Below, piece after piece: positions 4,724 through 6,062 of a DNA stretch of 6,062 nucleotides. Under the pieces are notes generated by a model. The model saw nothing but the letters and a program-made list of their open reading frames with translations, did no database searches and was not told the origin of the DNA. Numbering within the stretch: position 1 is the first letter of the stretch; each line of letters starts with the position of its first letter. The DNA comes from Pseudomonadota bacterium. Lineage in GTDB: Bacteria > Pseudomonadota > Gammaproteobacteria > GCA-001735895. The translations under genes were made by a program, and so were the position numbers. The stretch is taken from contig JACZQS010000160.1 in the NCBI GenBank assembly GCA_022545625.1, forward strand, positions 1 to 6,062. The letters run 5' to 3'.

Positions 4724-6062
4724 TGGCAGGCTGGGAAGCGGTCATTGGGCTCGAAATTCATGCCCAACTCGCGACCTCGAGTAAAATATTCTCGGGGGCT
4801 TCAACCGCATTTGGCGCGGAACCCAATACCCAGGCCTGCACGGTTGACCTCGGGTTCCCCGGGGTATTGCCAGTACTTAACACAGAAGTTGTCAATATGG
4901 CAGTCAAATTCGGTGTTGCTATTGGCGCCGAAATACCGCCCATATCGGTATTCGCGCGCAAAAACTATTTTTATCCCGACCTGCCCAAAGGCTATCAAAT
5001 CTCACAGTTTGAATTACCCATCGTAGGCAAGGGCCAATTAAGCATCAGTCCCGAGGAGGGCGGTAGCAAGATAATCGGCATTACCCGGGCTCACCTTGAA
5101 GAGGATGCGGGCAAGTCGGTACACGATGAGTTTCCCGATCAAACCGGTATCGACCTGAACCGTGCGGGCACACCCCTGTTAGAAATCGTGTCTGATCCCG
5201 ATATGTCCAGTGCAAAGGAGGCGGTGGCCTACGCACGAAAGATTCACACACTGGTACAGTACCTCGAAATCTGTGATGGCAATATGCAGGAGGGTTCGTT
5301 TCGCTGTGATGCGAATGTCTCGGTTCGACCGGCAGGGCAGGAAGAACTGGGCACGCGAGCCGAATTGAAAAATATTAATTCATTTCGCTTTCTCGAGCGC
5401 GCCATCAACTATGAAATTGAACGGCAGATCAATCTGATCGAGGATGGTGGCAAAGTGGTTCAGGAGACTCGATTGTACGACGCCGACAAAAATGAAACAC
5501 GCTCGATGCGCAGTAAGGAAGAGGCCAATGATTATCGATATTTTCCCGACCCTGATCTGTTGCCGGTTGAAGTCACCGAAGCCGATATCAAGCGTATTAA
5601 AGCCACCCTACCCGAGCTACCCGAGCAAAAACGCATGCGCTATATTGAAGATTTTGAGTTATCCGACTATAACGCCGAACAACTCAGCGCCAGCCGGAAA
5701 ACTGCAGGATACTTTGAGCAGGCTGTGGCGGATGACCAGAATCTAGCAGGCCCACTAGCAAACTGGATACTTGGAGACCTTGCGGCTGCACTCAACCGGA
5801 CCGATATTGAAATTCAACAGTCTCCGGTAACCCCCGGGATGTTGGTGGGACTGTTACGGCGAATTGCCGATAACACAATTTCCGGTAGGATTGCCAAACA
5901 GGTGTTCGAGGCGATGTGGCGGGGCGAAGGAATGGCCGATGACATCATCAAGGCTGGTGGACTGGAACAAATTACCGATAGCAGTGCTATCGATAGCCTG
6001 ATTGATGCGGTGATATCAGAAAATCCTGACCAGGTTGAACAGTTTCGCGCAGGCAAGGAAAA
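4723..6062 (+). CDS. gatB: Asp-tRNA(Asn)/Glu-tRNA(Gln) amidotransferase subunit B (C-terminus beyond window)
   Basis: The frame is open for 446 codons from ATG 4723 to the right edge. Family proteins have about 475-480, so roughly 30 residues of the tail are missing through the window cut, not mutation. GatB phosphorylates the aspartyl or glutamyl group on tRNA with ATP and amidates it with ammonia from GatA. Seen in order: VIGLEIHAQL (7-16), with Glu11 and His13 in the kinase centre; RKNYFYPDLPKGYQISQ (79-95); HLEEDAGK (124-131), with the metal-binding glutamates; the signature DLNRAGTPLLEIVSDPD (144-160); ELKNINSFRFLERAI (214-228); and RSKEEANDYRYFPDPDLLP (263-281). The YqeY-like tail domain that grips the tRNA covers about 300-446. 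The CPxC zinc pair of many GatBs is replaced by CTVD (39-42), as in related Gammaproteobacteria. It overlaps gatA by one base (TAATG). Confidence 0.97.
   Translation, partial: MAGWEAVIGLEIHAQLATSSKIFSGASTAFGAEPNTQACTVDLGFPGVLPVLNTEVVNMAVKFGVAIGAEIPPISVFARKNYFYPDLPKGYQISQFELPIVGKGQLSISPEEGGSKIIGITRAHLEEDAGKSVHDEFPDQTGIDLNRAGTPLLEIVSDPDMSSAKEAVAYARKIHTLVQYLEICDGNMQEGSFRCDANVSVRPAGQEELGTRAELKNINSFRFLERAINYEIERQINLIEDGGKVVQETRLYDADKNETRSMRSKEEANDYRYFPDPDLLPVEVTEADIKRIKATLPELPEQKRMRYIEDFELSDYNAEQLSASRKTAGYFEQAVADDQNLAGPLANWILGDLAAALNRTDIEIQQSPVTPGMLVGLLRRIADNTISGRIAKQVFEAMWRGEGMADDIIKAGGLEQITDSSAIDSLIDAVISENPDQVEQFRAGKE

Noticed and set aside
1..6062. Mobile element, CRISPR, tRNA, phage or defence system
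   Set aside because: No terminal inverted repeats, transposase-like protein, spaced repeats or cloverleaf were seen; apart from the left 175 bases all sequence is accounted for by core genes and short spacers.

Overview
The window is about 6 kb of mostly ordinary bacterial core genome, with one abrupt break at its left end. It holds two divergent operons. On the minus strand, mreB, mreC and mreD (cell-shape morphogenesis) read leftward from about 2761. On the plus strand, gatC, gatA and gatB (tRNA-dependent amidotransferase) read rightward from about 2979. This back-to-back arrangement is familiar from Pseudomonas and many other Gammaproteobacteria, and the protein sequences fit that class. 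I cannot place the genome further. gatCAB suggests that it makes Asn-tRNA(Asn) and/or Gln-tRNA(Gln) by transamidation.

Layout. Positions 1-92 (minus) carry the first 30 codons of a probable histidyl-tRNA synthetase, hisS, cut by the window edge. Positions 93-175 are GC-rich sequence without a recognisable gene. Positions 176-268 (minus) are the first 31 codons of ribonuclease D, rnd, ending in its DTEF Exo I motif, where the similarity stops abruptly. Then come mreD (270-749), mreC (784-1620) and mreB (1715-2761), all minus. A 217-bp divergent control region (2762-2978) follows. gatC (2979-3266), gatA (3272-4723) and gatB (4723 to the right edge, about 30 residues short of full length) complete the window on the plus strand.

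How the genes work together. MreB filaments, linked through MreC and MreD in the inner membrane, organise the elongation-phase peptidoglycan machinery. rnd starts one base after mreD and was probably the next gene of that operon. GatC, GatA and GatB form one heterotrimer. Their tight spacing (5 bp, then a 1-base overlap) fits co-translation.

The main anomaly is near positions 161-180. The DNA changes from 44% GC (181-270) to 62% GC (1-180, hand counts), rnd is cut after codon about 31, and a different organism's style of gene start (hisS, 80% GC3) appears. A 9-bp direct repeat and an EcoRI site sit at the break. I read this as a junction between two unrelated DNAs, most likely an assembly or library chimera, less likely a real rearrangement. 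I found no new biological system, mobile element, CRISPR array or RNA gene.
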